DNA of 64,000 nucleotides from Homalodisca vitripennis (taxonomy: Eukaryota > Arthropoda > Insecta > Hemiptera > Cicadellidae), in contig NC_060212.1 of the NCBI RefSeq assembly GCF_021130785.1, positions 142,854,001-142,918,000 of the forward strand, given 5' to 3'. A program made the position numbers and the translations under genes. Below, piece by piece: positions 12,680 through 23,939 of the stretch; the first letter of the stretch is position 1; every line of letters begins with the position of its first letter. The notes beneath the pieces were generated by a model that searched no databases, was not told the DNA's origin, and saw only the letters and a program-made list of their open reading frames with translations.

Positions 12680-13010
12680 TTTCTGCATGTCTGTCTGCAA
12701 GATTTAGTTTGATGACGGTCTTATGGGCAACCATACTGGGGACGATAATGTGGCACGATATTTCGATATGATATCATCTGTAGACTGCATACTAAATAGT
12801 AAATAATGAATACTATGGTGGTGAATGACCAATCATGGAATTTGGCTGAACGTCATTGAAGCTTATAACTCAGTAGATTTCTCTTTTGTCTATAGGGGGA
12901 TTGTAAAATTTTAGTTTGTTTGTGATTGCCAGTCTGTGAGCAGCACTTTTCAACAATGACATGAGCTATAAACTTGACATTTTTCATGTAACTTCAGTAA
13001 AGCCTCCTAC
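12680..13010 (+). repeat. Dispersed repeat fragments (TGTCTGTCTG type)
   Basis: catgtctgtctgcaag near 12685 followed by tcttatgggcaacc; and gattgccagtctgtgagc near 12925 followed by 'gacatgagctataaacttgacat'. Both resemble the 26085 and 56165 repeats (including the shared 'tcttatgg.taac' block) but are degraded. Confidence 0.35.
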
Positions 13011-13292
13011 ACGAAATGTGGTGTGGTTCCCACCACCTACCTTGTTTTTAAAGTTTATGAAGTACACACTGTTATACAAATCACTCTTTGAATTTTAAAG
13101 TAAGAAAACATTTGACAAACAATACCAAGGACTCGGTGTTTTAGAAGTGACTCTCACATTGTAAGAATTCATGATACCCCATTAAAAGCGTCTCCTTCCA
13201 ATTTCGAAAGTACTATCAGAACCAGTTGATGCAGGAGACTATCCTAGATGAAAAGCATGAAGATAAATAAATAAAAATTAAATACATCACCA

Positions 13293-13494
13293 CGGAAGAG
13301 CCAATTGATGCAAGTTCTAAGACGTTGGACTTTGAGTACGAGTTTGAGATAACGCGGGTTCAAATCCTGCCCGGGCCAATGCAATTTTTATCAGTACTGC
13401 TAACCTTTACTGTACCGACTCTTCTCTATTCTGCTTGTTAAATTTTCCGTCCAAGTCTATTTTTTATAGGCCTCATCTTTAATAAAAAAAACAA
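13293..13494 (+). mobile_element. tRNA-Leu-like SINE, copy 1
   Basis: A tRNA-like head (aagttctaagacgttggactttgag) is followed by a B-box (gggttcaaatcctg, 13357-13370), then a body (tttttatcagtactgctaacc, ctgtaccgactctt, ctattctgcttgttaa) ending in an A-rich tail near 13494. The same order of blocks occurs at 15543-15768 (minus) and 21436-21655 (plus). A head with 'GGCCGAG.GGTCTAAG' (best kept in copy 2) and a long variable region points to a class II tRNA such as tRNA-Leu as ancestor. Such SINEs are transcribed by RNA polymerase III and moved by a LINE in trans. Confidence 0.75.
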
Positions 13495-13714
13495 CATTTA
13501 ATAAAATTGTAAGAGGTAATAATATTTTTTACATGCCAAATTAAAATATAGAAATACTATAAAATATTTCATATTCTTAATTGACAATTTTAACAATTTC
13601 AAATTCTTGAGGGTGGTATTTATACAATCTCGACAATCAAAATGTACTAGGATGCTTCGGTTTTGATATAGACCCATAGTTCACTTCATCAGCTTCTACA
13701 AAAATTCCCAGCTT

Positions 13715-14145
13715 TGTGGCAACGCATTGTGATGAGAATATCAGAAATACAGAAATGACGTCGAAATGCTGTGGGCCAAAGATTTAGAGCTCCCGGCGCA
13801 ATTCCATTTCCACTTAGCGCGACCCCCCCCCCCCCCGACAGAACCACCCCTTCAGCCCTCCACCCGGTTTTGCATACAACAAACAGAATATTTCCGAGCG
13901 CGAATAAATCTTTGCTCCTGACGGCCCGGCCCACGGTATGAATAAATAAGAGAACAAGCGCGTGAATGAGTTTTTGTGAAAAATAATTTCACCTTCTTCC
14001 GGTAGCATCGGGGGACCGGCCTGTCACGGAGCGCGTATTCATTCCCGGTTCTCGCCCCGTTCTACCATCCCAGAGAGCGATTTGTTCGCCACGATAGATA
14101 AGTCAGCTGAAGCTTAAACTTAGTGGCGATCTAATTAAGGTGAGA
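13715..14145 (+). promoter_or_regulatory. GC-rich block ending in AAG|GTGAGA; enhancer or untranslated exon candidate
   Basis: About 430 bp with raised GC and CpG, including a run of 14 C at 13823-13836, homeodomain-type cores (ctaattaag at 14130-14138, aataaataag) and a strong donor-like AAG|GTGAGA with GT at 14139-14140. There is no convincing reading frame. Compositional contrast with the surrounding AT-rich DNA suggests constraint, but conservation cannot be judged here. Confidence 0.3.
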
Positions 14146-14407
14146 AAAAAATGTTTCACTTTGCGTATTTTGTTTTGATATTCACCAAAGAATAATACCA
14201 ATGCAGGAATTCAAAGGACGAATGGTATATTATCTGTATCCGTTTGTAATATAAATTTTAAAGTGCATATCACAAATATTTACACAATATGTGGGGTAGA
14301 GAAAGTAAGATAGGGAAGAGGAAAGTTGAGAAGGATACTGAATATAAAGTTGTAATTTCTAAGTGCCAGTAACCCTGGATAAGAAGTATGCAATTAAATG
14401 TCTAGAC

Positions 14408-15216
14408 TAGTGATGGGAGAATCGAATACAGAATCGAATAGTATTCGAATACAGCCAGAGTATTCACATATTCGAATACATCAAAATGAATTCGAATACT
14501 TTTGAAATGAATACAATTTCTCTGGAAGAATTGAATTCAAACCAGGAGTATTCGTTTATTCTGACAAATAGTATTCAAATAAAATATCCAAGAGCTGTAT
14601 TCGTATTCATATGAGGTTTAAAATGAATACATATATGGAGACTTTGAAAAGAATAATTTAGGGGAGATTCATAATTTGAAAAAATAATTACAAATTTTAA
14701 TACTTGAAAAAATGTATAATTAATTGTATAATTATTAAATTTAAAAATACATATTATTTCAGAGTTACAGTTCTAAGCAATAAAGACAAATATGAATATT
14801 TATTTTATATTGTTGTGTAAAAACAAAATATTATTGAGGTTTTCTGGCTTCAGTCTATTTCTACGGTAATTAGTGACAGACCTGCTGTGGAAAATAGTCT
14901 TTCAAACGGAACTGAAGTAGCAGGTAAACAGAGATATTTCTTCCGAAGTTCGTATATCATGGTATGACTTGTTTATACAAGGCACCAAAAGCCAAAGTAT
15001 TCGAATACATATTCGAATACAGTGGTGAATTTGTGACAAACAAGTGAAATAACCCAGGAAACCAATAGATTGCGGGAAAGAAGTAAGACAGAAGTAAGAC
15101 CTGTCTGTTAGAAACGCTCTGCTGAGCAAAAGTATTCGAATACATATTCGAATACAGGGGTGAAATTCGAATTCACTGTATTCGGTTCTTTAAAGTATTC
15201 GATTCTCCCATCACTA
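14408..15216 (-). mobile_element. hAT-superfamily element with perfect 8-bp target duplication
   Basis: An 809-bp element with inverted ends TAGTGATGGGAGAATCGA...TCGATTCTCCCATCACTA. It is bracketed by the exact 8-bp duplication GTCTAGAC (14400-14407 and 15217-15224), the hallmark of hAT insertion. The interior is full of the palindrome GTATTCGAATAC, singly and as paired copies at 14997-15020 and 15131-15154. It keeps a minus-strand piece of hAT transposase (14800-14948). It is too short to encode a transposase, so it is a deletion derivative. Confidence 0.93.
14800..14948 (-). pseudogene. hAT transposase C-terminal dimerisation domain, frameshifted fragment
   Basis: hAT transposases end in a dimerisation region with the signature 'PATSVPSERLFS.AG...(D)RRNRLKPE'. 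The minus strand from about 14948 reads ELRKKYLC then LPATSVPFERLFSTAG, LSLIT. A small deletion in the T-D-R-R region shifts the frame near 14865, after which RRNRLKPENLNNILFLH follows and stops at TAA (14800-14802). All expected residues appear in order across the shift. Sequence upstream of about 14948 is replaced by the TATTCGAATA repeats, so only roughly the last 50 residues remain. Inactive. Confidence 0.9.
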
Positions 15217-15542
15217 GTCTAGACCCTACTCGTAAGACACAATGGATTGTCTTTACAAAACCTCTATCATAGACCTACCTCTATACTGCATTTTAAGTTA
15301 AAGATAAGTAATTTCAGAACCAATAATTCTTCTTAATTTTGTAAGGCTGTAGTCGTAAGAGTATACCTGTAATAAATTACAATTATGTGAGTATTGTGCA
15401 CTCTAATTACTTAACAATTCAGGAAATCATACTCATAGTCAATTAGTATAATTTAATCACATTATACCCCAAACAGTGGCGCACCCAGAAATATTCTCTG
15501 GTGGAGGAAGGATATCCGGAACACTGGCGATTCGGAAATAAA

Positions 15543-15768
15543 GATTTTTTTAAGGAAAGGCCGATCCCCTTTTAAGCCATTCTTTCCTTCCTCATGGGCC
15601 ACTGGCTTGTGCGAGGATCTTATCAAACAGAATAAGAGGGTGAGTCGATACAGTACAAGGTCGATGGTACTGATAAAAGTCCTTCGGTCACAGACAGGAC
15701 TAGAACCTGCGCTATCTCTAACTCAGACCCAAAGTCCATCTTCTTAGACCTCTCGGCCATCGGCACTT
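15543..15768 (-). mobile_element. tRNA-Leu-like SINE, copy 2, inside hAT-like copy B
   Basis: On the minus strand the head reads gatggccgagaggtctaag, then gatggactttgggtctgag, a B-box (gcaggttctagtcctg) and the body (cttttatcagtaccatcg, cttgtactgtatcgactc, ttctgtttgataagatcc), ending in an A-rich 3' part at about 15543-15555. It is the best-preserved copy. The left breakpoint of the downstream tandem duplication (15723) falls inside its head. Confidence 0.8.
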
Positions 15769-18185
15769 CCATTATTTATATTAGAAACTCCTTCCCATGC
15801 TAACAGGAGGGTCCGGGCCCTCCCCCGGGATATTTTTGAAATATTGGAAATATCAGGTCAGAGTGTATAAAGTTTGCAGTAAAACAACTCTACTACCAAT
15901 CATCAGGGTAATTATATGGGGATAATTAAAGTCTTCTGTTTTATGAAATGTATTTAACTAAAACAAAATTTTTAGTAATAATATTGAAAAAGTAAGTTTA
16001 AATCACAAATCAAGACAAAACTAAATCTTAATGTCTACTCTCTAATAAAAAGGTATAAATATCCGAGTTTGGAAGTTGACCACAAACTAACTAATAGAAA
16101 TACAATAACGGATATTGTATTAAAAATTAGGTTGCTTTTTGGCGTTCCTACATATAACAATATTTACAAACAATAACTTCCAGTTTTTAAATCGATATCA
16201 ACAACAAAATATCAGTTTTTGGCAATTTTAAACCAAACTCCAACTGTGCAAATTCATAATTCGGAACCTTGTAATTAATTATAATTGCAACTGAAATTAT
16301 AATTGTGCTACGTAAACTTCAGAATATGACATAAGTTGTTATTAAATTACCATAATTAAATTTTATTCTTGACCGTGTGGTCTGCAAACTTCGAAATTGG
16401 TTACGTTATGGACTCTTAAGTCATTATCTTGAGCGTGTAATTTTGTAAATCACTAACTGAAACTTTAAACTTTGAACACATTTTAAATTGAAAAAGTTTT
16501 GTTAATTCATTGTAACCGATAACTGTTTGTTTTAACATGCAATCGCCAGACTGCCCAGGTTGGTATTAAGACAACGAATGACAACAAACACAGTACAGGA
16601 ATGCTCAGTGCTCGTTAACACACGCACTACTGCAACATCAGATCACGTCGGGACTACTGTAAAATATTTTTGTACAGATTACTCATCTGTACAGAGAATA
16701 CAAAAGAAAGAAAGAAAGAAAGAAGCACTTCTTTATTGAGGCGAAATTAGGACCATATGGTCCTCTGTAACTTACTTTAATACAAGTTACGGTAAACCGA
16801 GAGTACCCGGTACAGGTTATTGTTAGATATAATTTTACGATACAGATACTTTACACGCTTACCGCCGTTCCTGTTACGAACTGCTCGGACTCAGCAGTAA
16901 AAGTAACTGGAACTTGTACTTGTACCATTTTAAGAGCACTCTGTAACGTATGAGTCTAAATCAGTACGAGTACATTTTGTACTCGGTTACTTAAGTTCCA
17001 GGAAAGGGAAACTCCAGTTGAGATAGTAAGAACTAATCTCAATTTCGTGGTTGCTGCGTGACAGTGAAATTCAATTATTTAGGGTTGTGAAAACATTAAA
17101 TTATTACATGTGCAGTGGCGTGTAATTCGTAAAAAACATAATTATAATGTTTGAATGTATGTATTTGATTTCCATTTATTTCACAGTTCCAACCTAAATG
17201 TTTTTTTTAGTCTCAAATGGACTATGATCGCCTACAATTATTTAGAAAAAAGTACTCTTTTGAGGGGGGGGGGCCAGGTCCCGTTCGTCCTTCACCCATC
17301 GGTGCGGCCCTGATCCCAAAGATGATATTAAGAAAGATAAGTACGCAATGTTTTGTATTGCTCAATTTTAATTCATACTTTGTTCACGTTTACTGGATGT
17401 TATTTTCAAACATTTATATAGGATTCTACCCTTCGTATACAAAATTGATATGTAAACGCGAAACAATATCAATATGTTTTTCTAAATTATTTTTAAATAT
17501 TCTCGTAAATCCCCTTCCAGGTTTTTATATCGTAGCCTTATATTAAAGCCATTGTTTTTGAAAATTTAGCATTGAAGTTAAACATTGTTAATTTACTACT
17601 AACAAAAGAAAACAAAAATAATGTGGCATCACTTACTAGACTGTATTTTTCCATTACTTTTAAAGTACATTGTAGCTATTTCACAATATGAGTTTAAATA
17701 TATTTATGCAAATTTAAACTATCCAATTTGATAAATCCTTTAAAAACCCTATCTAGATACATAATGAAAAATGAAACAAGTGCGAAAAAAATAGCTGACA
17801 CTAGTGACTAAGCTCACGGCTTATCAGGATTAATCCTTCGAGTGGGAAAGAATGTCTTTAAAAGGTATATTATGCTTTGACCACTCAAAGAAGCGGTTGG
17901 AAGATTAAGGAATTCTCTTTACAACAAAAAAGATCTTTTACTGACTCAAAAAAAAAAATAATTCGATGTAATAGGTTATATAAATTTGTGTAACAGCGTA
18001 CTGTACAGATTCCATTCTTCAAACATCATTTAAAATCAGTCCAACCAGGTTATTAACCACTTTATCTCCACATAATGTCTGTTAGTCATTTATTAAATGT
18101 TATAGAGTAATGAATGAGTTCTATGAGGAAATTGTGATGATTTTGTATAGAATTATTTTAAATACAATTTCATATAGAGTAGTAA
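15723..18185 (+). repeat. Tandem segmental duplication, unit 1 (2,463 bp)
   Basis: The unit runs from within the SINE head (tcagacccaaagtcc) through the rest of hAT-like copy B and about 870 bp of flank to ...gagtagtaa at 18185, where tcagacccaaagtcc starts again at 18186. Most differences from unit 2 seen by eye are one-base insertions or deletions, often in homopolymers. Unit 1 lacks a ~427-bp block present in unit 2. Confidence 0.9.
16702..16724. repeat. (AAAG)n microsatellite
   Basis: About five AAAG units; the equivalent tract in unit 2 is at 19193-19215. Confidence 0.9.
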
Positions 18186-18234
18186 TCAGACCCAAAGTCC
18201 AACTTCTTAGACCTCTCGGACATCTCCCATTATT

Positions 18235-19787
18235 TATATTAGAAACCCCTTCCTATAGTAACAGGAGGGTCCGGGCCCTCCCCCGGGATATTTTTGAAAT
18301 ATTGGAAATATCAGGTCAGAGTGTATAAAGTTTTGCAGTAACTCTTACAACTCTACTACCAATCATCACGGTAATTATATGGGTATGGGATAATTGTAAA
18401 GTCTTCTGTTTTTATGAAATGTATTTAACTAAAACAAAATTTTTAGTAATAAATATTGAAAAAAGTAAGTTTAAATCACAAATCAAGACAAAACTAAATC
18501 TTAATGTCTACTCTCTAATAAAAAAGTATAAATATCCGAGTTTGGAAGGTTTTGACCACAAACTAACTAATAGAAATACAATAAGGATATTGTATTAAAA
18601 AATTAGGATTTATTGCTTTTTTGGCGTTCCTACATATAACAATATTTTACAAACAATAACTTTCCAGTTTTTAAATCGATATCAACAACAAAATATCAGT
18701 TTTTTGGCAATTTTAAACCAAAACTCCAACTGTGCAAATTCATAATTCGGAACCTTGTAATTAATTGTAATTGCAACTGTAATTATAATTGTGCTATGTA
18801 AACCTTCAGAATATGACAAAAGTTGATATTACATTACCATATTAAATTTTATTCTTGACCGCGTGGTCTGCAAACTTCGAAATTGGTTACATTATGGACT
18901 CTAAGTCATTATCTGAGCGTGGTAATTTTGTAAATCACTAACTGAAAACTTTAAACTTTGAACACATTTTAAATTGAAAAAGTTTTGTTAATTCATTGTA
19001 ACCGATAACTGTTTGTTTTAACACCCAATCGCCAGACTGCCCAGGTTGGTATTAAGACAACGAATGACAACAAAACACAGTACAGGAATGAAGCTCAGTG
19101 CTCGTTAACACACGCACTACTGCAACATCAGATCACGTCGGGACTACTGTAAAATATTTTTGTACAGATTACTCATCTGTACAGAGAATACAAAAGAAAG
19201 AAAGAAAGAAAGAAGCACTTCTTTATTGAGGCGAAATTAGGGACCATATGGTCCTCTGTAACTTACTTTAATACAAGTTACGGAAAAAACCGAGAGTACC
19301 CGGTACAGGTTATTGTTAGATATAATTTTACGATGCAGATACTTTACACGCTTACCGCCGTTCCTGTTACGAACTGCTCGGACTCAGCAGTAAAAGTAAC
19401 TGGAACTTGTACTTGTACCAATTTTATGAGCCTAAATCAGTACGAGTACATTTTGTACTCGGTTACTTAAGTTCCAGGAAAGGGAAACTCCAGTTGAAAT
19501 AGTAAGAACTAATTCTCAATTTCGTGGTTGCTGCGTGACAGTGAAATTCAATTATTTAGGGTTGTGAAAACATTAAATTATTACATGTGCAGTGGCGTGT
19601 AATCGTAAAAAACATAATTATAATGTTTGAATGTATGTATTTGATTTCCATTTATTCACAGTTCCAACCTAAATGTTTTTTTTAGTCTCAAATGGACTAT
19701 GATCGCCTACAATTATTTAGAAAAAAAGTACTCTTTTGAGGGGGGGGGCAGGTCCCGTTCGTCCCTTCACCCATCGGTGCGGCCCTG
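18235..19787 (+). mobile_element. hAT-like non-autonomous element, copy C (left end missing)
   Basis: Colinear with copy B from ccattatttatattagaaac to the GGTGCGGCCCTG right end at 19787, followed by the same ATCCCAAA flank. The left terminus is absent because the duplication began inside the SINE. No coding capacity. Confidence 0.8.
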
Positions 19788-20235
19788 ATCCCAAAGATGA
19801 TATTAAGAAAGATAAGTACGCATGTTTTGTATTGCTCAATTTTAATCATACTTTGTTCACGTTTACTGGATGTTATTTTCAACATTTATATAGGATTCTA
19901 CCCTTCGTATACAAAATTGATATGTAAACGCGAACAATATCAATATGTTTTTCTAAATTATTTTAAAATATTCTCGTAAATCCCCTTCCAGGTTTTATAT
20001 TGTAGCCTTATATTAAAGCCATTGTTTTTGAAAATTTTGCATTGAAGTTAAACATTGTTAATTTACTAACAAAAGTAAACAAAATAATGTGCCATCACTT
20101 ACTAGACTGCATTTTTCCATGACTTTCAAAGTACATTGTACTTTCAGCTATTTCACAATATGAGTTAAATATCTTTATGCAAATTTAACTATTCAATTTG
20201 ATAAAGATAATGGTTTAGGTCCTTTAAAAACCCAT

Positions 20236-20662
20236 CCAGTTGCAAAAATTTCAAAAAGCTTCTTTTGATTAGCCAAATAATTAGTTCCTCTACTTCTATC
20301 CAGAATTATTGTACTGTATTTCAACTGCATTTGTATTAGTTAAAATTTTTTGTAACAGCTAAGATGTATATGCAATTATGAAACCATATCTCAAAACTAA
20401 AGGACAATGGGACACACAAAATAAAATTAATCATAGGAACTGAATCTAATTATTTGTTATTTTGTTGTAAGCTTTCTTAAATATATTCATTGTGTTGATT
20501 TTAAAACATTCACTAGTCAGGATTTCAAGGGACTTTTACAGATTTCCTTGTATTTTACATACATAAGTATCACGGGTCATAAATTTGAAATTGCAAACAA
20601 TGTATCAAGACCAAATTTATGCGTTAGTGACTTTTAAATAATACCAAGAAAAAATTTAATTT
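20236..20662. other. Block present only in duplication unit 2
   Basis: Unit 1 reads ...aaaaaccctatc|tagatacataatg (about 17745-17762) where unit 2 has ~427 bp between aaaaacccat and tagatacataat. There are no inverted ends or clear target duplication, so a deletion from unit 1 is as likely as an insertion in unit 2. AT-rich, no coding frame. Confidence 0.7.
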
Positions 20663-21435
20663 TAGATACATAATAAAAAATGAAATAAGTGCGAAAAAAA
20701 TAGCTGACACTAGTGACTAAGCCCACGGCTTATCAGGATTAATCCTTCGAGTGGGAAAGGATGTCTTTAAAAGGTATATTATGCTTTGACCACTCAAAGA
20801 AAGCGGTTGGAAGATTAAGGAATTCTTTTTAAAACAAAAAGGTACTATACTGACTCAAAAAAAAAAATAATTCGATGTGGTTAACAGTGTAACAGCGTAC
20901 TGTATAGATTCCAACTTCAAAAATCATTTAAAATCAGTCCAACCTGTTATTGATAACTTCTTCTCCACATACTGTTTGTTAGTCATTTTTTAAATGTTAT
21001 ACTTATGACTGCGTTCTATGATGAAGTTGTGACACTGTGTGTTTCGAATTATTTTAAATACAATTTCATACAGAGTAGTAACCAATATTATATTTTAATC
21101 TGTCATCCTTTTCATTAAAAATTAATTGGGCTTAACACTATTAGTTTTTGGCTGTACTGCTAGAAATAAAATGGATAAATAAAAAATAAATAATAGAGAT
21201 AAATAGAATATGTTGCGGTCCGTAATTAGTTGTACAGAGTGAACTGATAAACCTCGTTAGGTTTTTATCAGCTGCTGAGCACTAAGTTGAAAGGCAAAAA
21301 GAGTTGGTCTGGTGGCCAAGTTTTGATTAGTTTCTTGGCTGGGTTTGACGTTTTATTCCTTTTCATAAGTGGTAATGGGTTTTATATTAAACCATTTTAA
21401 AGATAATTTTAACACTAAAATTATTTTGAAACATA

Positions 21436-21655
21436 TAAACCGTTTAGCGTGCGGTATAAGATGTCGGATTTGGATCTTAGTTACAGTACGTGGTTTCAAG
21501 GCCTGCCTGTGTCTGTTGGACTTTTTATTATTATTAATTTATTCAAACCATCGTCGTTGTACTGTATCAACCCATCTCCTTATTATGTTTGATAAGATCC
21601 TCGCACTGACCAGCAGTCAATGCTAGAGAATAAGGCTTAAAGGGGGATTAAAATT
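21436..21655 (+). mobile_element. tRNA-Leu-like SINE, copy 3 (diverged)
   Basis: Matches copy 2 block by block: cggtataagatgtcggatttggatc (head), gtggtttcaaggcctg (decayed B-box), cgttgtactgtatcaaccc, ttatgtttgataagatcctcgcac, and the end ataaggcttaaaggggga, which parallels aatggcttaaaaggggatc in copy 2. The A-tail is weak. Confidence 0.7.
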
Positions 21656-21659
21656 CTCC

Positions 21660-22850
21660 CATTTAAAGATTTAATTCAAGTAATATAATTATATGATCAT
21701 TTGTAGGTAAGTCTAAAAATAAACGCTACACTAAAACTCAATTTGGCAGTAAATTAAAGTCTTTTCTTTATAAGAAAGCAAGTTTATTTACTTGAAATAT
21801 GTATTTGTGCGGCCACAAAACCAACCTCTTCTCTTCCATCTTGAAAATTGAACTCCTCAGATGAAATCTGGCACAAAGTCGAATATTAAAAGTATTTAAA
21901 TTATTGGGCCGGACATTGTTTTTCTGCTAATTAAATAACTTAAATGTATTTTTATGTCAAAGCATTTTTTAATGTAGATTTTTCACCCTTATTTAAGTGT
22001 TGTTTAAAAATTAATTTGGTTGTAATTTGTATCATAATTTCTACTTTTGAAATTCTTAATGTTTTTGATGACTTTTTCTTGCCTCAATAAGATACTTGTA
22101 GATCATAATAATAAAATATAACATATTTAATAAGCTCCTTACATTATTCAGGAATATTAATAGCTGCAAAATTTGTAATGTCGTTATTTGTTATTTACGT
22201 TTGGATGACGATGTACTGTTTACAATATAGGATATACGTTTTTTTTAAAAGAAACTTTTTATTGTTGTACATTATATACTCCTCACGAAAGTTTTGACAC
22301 AAATGTGGATATTCTTTTAATTAGTTAAATTTCAGTATATTCACCGATCAAAGGGCTGAACCCCCTCCTCCCTAAACCGTAAAATAGTAATTGGACATTT
22401 CATAAATTCTCTATAAAATTAACACAGGGGAAAAATGGCGTACAAAATTGCTCCCAGTTAGTTTATCCTAGTTATAATTAGAGTTTCAACTTTCATCAAT
22501 TTTAATCTTATTCAAAAATAAAAAGCTAAAAGAAAAAAAGATTTAAAAGATTTAGGTTTGACATTTGTTTATTTATAACATAGAATACTTAAGTGATGTT
22601 ATTTCTAGGTTAAGAAACTGTTATCCTCACAAGTATTTTTTCTTTTTCTTCACAGGTCATTCTCGATTCATTATTGTAATTCTTTTTTTCGCAAATTACA
22701 AACATGTTTAAATAAAAGTCCTTAAATAATTTTTTTTTTCAGTTTTCATAAACTTTGAAGTCGAGAAAAATTCGGTTTAAGATTCCTAGATTTCACAAAG
22801 AAAATCTCACAACAAACAAATCAAGTATTTTGAAACTTTTTGTAATCCTA
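21660..22850. other. AT-rich stretch, nothing recognised
   Basis: No supported feature. A few poly-A and poly-T runs. Confidence 0.5.
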
Positions 22851-22852
22851 AT

Positions 22853-23028
22853 AGTGGCGTGACTGAATATTAATGAAATAGACATACAGTAATTCAAGGT
22901 AAAACAATTAAATGCTGCATTTTAGACAAGTTGGAGGTGTGTTCTACGAATATTTCAATTATTTTTAAGGCTGTTGGCCAGGGGGGTGGTCCTATCCCCC
23001 TCATCCTCCCCTAATAGTTACGTCACTG
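22853..23028 (-). mobile_element. Possible small hAT-like remnant
   Basis: On the minus strand, CAGTGACGTAACTATTAG with a G-rich stretch (gaggatgagggggatagg) resembles the CAGTGGCG-type ends of the hAT-like repeats. The other end at 22853 (agtggcgtgactg) is similar but does not form a proper inverted terminus, and no target duplication is seen. Confidence 0.3.
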
Positions 23029-23342
23029 ATTAACTGGACACAAATACATTCCAGGAGCTGAGAGGATGGGCCAAATATAGTGTATATTTCAGCTATAACA
23101 GATAATGACAATATTACTTGTGATCTTGTATCTTTTATCTTTATTTGCTACTAGGAGTTTAAATAAATTCCCAGCATAAAAGAGTTTGTAGTTAAGGTGA
23201 CTTGCATAGATCCCTTATTCCTTGATACTCATCAAGTATTGGGTTCTATAAATAAAAACGATAGCAAAATCTACCTCATCAACCAAAGAAGTAAACAGAT
23301 AACGAGTACAAATACTCTACTTAAGTTTTTAACTTTCAAGTT

Positions 23343-23381
23343 ACAACTAACCCAACGGATTGAGACTGTCGGGTTAGTTGT
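23343..23381. other. Perfect 11-bp stem hairpin
   Basis: ACAACTAACCC (23343-23353) and GGGTTAGTTGT (23371-23381) around a 17-nt loop; one more T-A pair extends it. Function unknown. Confidence 0.7.
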
Positions 23382-23939
23382 AGCAGTAGTAACTAGTAAT
23401 CATAGTTGTTATTAACTACCACAACATTATTTCCACGAAATTGTCATGTGACTAGTTACGTCTCTGGTACTGGTCTGGTACCTTCTCAACACCGAAGGAA
23501 TGCTAACTCTGGACATTCAATACGACGAGTGTGATAGTTAAATTTAGTAAAAAAAAAATTTAAAGTAAATATATTGCTCAAATTACTTTAATTTCCTACA
23601 GGTCACTATAAAGTAATTCAGTATACTAATTAGTTACAGTCTTAAAATAGTTAGCCTTTTAAAAAACACAGGCACTTACGCAGACAAATATAAAATAAGC
23701 ACTAGATATAGAAAACGTGACATAAACATGGCATGACAAAAAATAGACCCTTTTTAGCTCTGACTTATGGTAAATTTGTCGGTTTTGAAGGTTTAAAAGA
23801 TTTTGTATTGTATTATCGCTTGTATACTGTAGGAATGTAACAATGTTTCACTAGCACCTATTTAAGAATTGACACTTTTTGAATTGTTCCAACCGTCACT
23901 GATGAACGGTATATTAGACACACACTTGATTGTTTTATT

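Larger units (their letters stand above)
15474..17312 (+). mobile_element. hAT-like non-autonomous element, copy B, carrying a SINE
   Basis: The start CAGTGGCGCACC and end GGTGCGGCCCTG are imperfect inverted termini. The flanks ACCCCAAA (15466-15473) and ATCCCAAA (17313-17320) match 7 of 8, fitting an 8-bp hAT target duplication. Subtracting the nested SINE leaves about 1.6 kb with no transposase-like frame. The interior includes a GTACC/GGTACAG-rich segment near 16800-16930, an (AAAG)n run, and a G-run just before the right end. Copy C (18.2-19.8 kb) comes from the tandem duplication rather than from independent transposition, because it shares the same right-hand flank. Confidence 0.75.
18186..21081 (+). 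repeat. Tandem segmental duplication, unit 2 (2,896 bp)
   Basis: Starts at tcagacccaaag (18186) and follows unit 1 colinearly to ...gagtagtaa (21081), after which the sequences part. It contains a SINE head remnant (18186-18223), hAT-like copy C (to 19787), the 17.3-18.2 kb flank equivalent, and a block at 20236-20662 with no counterpart in unit 1. The 433-bp difference in length is almost wholly that block. Confidence 0.9.

Noticed and set aside
15474..17312. LTR retrotransposon (long direct repeats at 15.7-21.1 kb as LTRs)
   Set aside because: The repeats are directly abutting, begin inside a SINE, lack TG...CA ends and enclose no coding interior.
17217..17546. 109-codon frame in duplication unit 1
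   Set aside because: It crosses the right end of the hAT-like element and is broken by indels in unit 2.
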